NCBI RefSeq assembly: GCF_000374165.1
Contig: NZ_KB893671.1
Span: 248,193 to 312,192 of the forward strand
From: Parafrankia elaeagni
GTDB taxonomy: Bacteria > Actinomycetota > Actinomycetes > Frankiales > Frankiaceae
Length of the DNA stretch: 64,000 nt
Reading direction: 5' to 3'
Part shown: piece after piece, positions 63,966 through 64,000 of the stretch
Numbering within the stretch: the first letter of the stretch is position 1
How the letters are laid out: each line of letters starts with the position of its first letter
Translations under genes and position numbers: made by a program
Notes under the pieces: generated by a model
What the model saw: only the letters and a program-made list of their open reading frames with translations
The model's database searches: none
Told to the model about the DNA's origin: nothing

Positions 63966-64000
63966 CCGGGCACGACGGCGAGACGGACCAACGCACCGGC
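63962..64000 (+). CDS. Start of a gene, probably tryptophan synthase alpha chain (partial)
   Basis: GTG 63962 overlaps the trpB stop as GTGA and opens a frame of 13 residues ([13 protein letters not shown]) to the window end. trpA almost always follows trpB with this overlap in actinobacteria, so the call rests on position; the residues themselves are not diagnostic. Confidence 0.55.
   Translation, partial: MTGHDGETDQRTG

Noticed and set aside
1-64000. tRNA, rRNA, insertion sequences or prophage genes
   Set aside because: No tRNA-like T-arm context, rRNA segment, transposase or integrase motif was recognised in reading both strands; a dedicated search would be needed to exclude short or degenerate ones.

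Overview
The window is very GC-rich, has codons ending almost always in G or C, uses many GTG starts and carries a classic actinobacterial division and cell-wall (dcw) cluster. Gene order (mraZ to wag31 then ileS, with DivIVA/Wag31, SepF, a meso-DAP-type MurE and a DUF3040 protein) and the many low-complexity extensions in core proteins suggest Frankia or a close relative; the genus is inference, the actinobacterial assignment is firm. No rRNA, tRNA, CRISPR array or insertion sequence was seen.

Layout. (1) 1-5550, minus strand: carotenoid genes (CrtI-type desaturase, glycosyltransferase, CruF-type DUF422 protein, a GNAT acetyltransferase and a CrtA-like monooxygenase). (2) 5680-8870, plus strand: a perfect LexA/SOS box, a SAV_6107-type HEPN protein, a fragment resembling ImuA', DNA polymerase IV and a DUF3040 protein. 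(3) 8977-14180, minus: a MoxR ATPase / DUF58 / transglutaminase operon. (4) 14565-39455, plus: the dcw cluster, starting with four 10-bp-spaced MraZ boxes, then mraZ, rsmH, ftsL, ftsI, murE, murF, mraY, murD, ftsW, murG, a murC-like gene, ftsZ, pgeF, yggS, sepF, yggT, wag31. The place where ftsQ is expected, between murC and ftsZ, instead holds two inverted genes: a deazaflavin-dependent nitroreductase-family protein and a second, distinct murC with intact motifs. The dcw copy of murC has lost several conserved residues. (5) 39524-43230, minus: ileS preceded by a T-box leader. (6) 43460-50189, plus: lspA, rluD, a membrane protein, a DUF6308 protein, an ABC-2 exporter and another membrane protein.

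(7) 50227-64000 looks like a biosynthetic gene cluster. A divergent AraC-type regulator faces a run of tightly coupled genes: FAD monooxygenase, HpaB-type hydroxylase, DHA2 exporter, NmrA-like reductase, a stand-alone ketosynthase with Cys replaced by Gln (KSQ), a homologue of the pyrrolnitrin enzyme PrnB, a second FAD monooxygenase, a DsbA/FrnE-family protein, then trpC, trpB and the start of what is probably trpA. The simplest reading is that local trp genes supply tryptophan, PrnB rearranges it to an aminophenylpyrrole-like core, and the oxygenases and reductase tailor it before export. No halogenase was seen, so the product should differ from pyrrolnitrin. This cluster is the strongest candidate for an undescribed system here.
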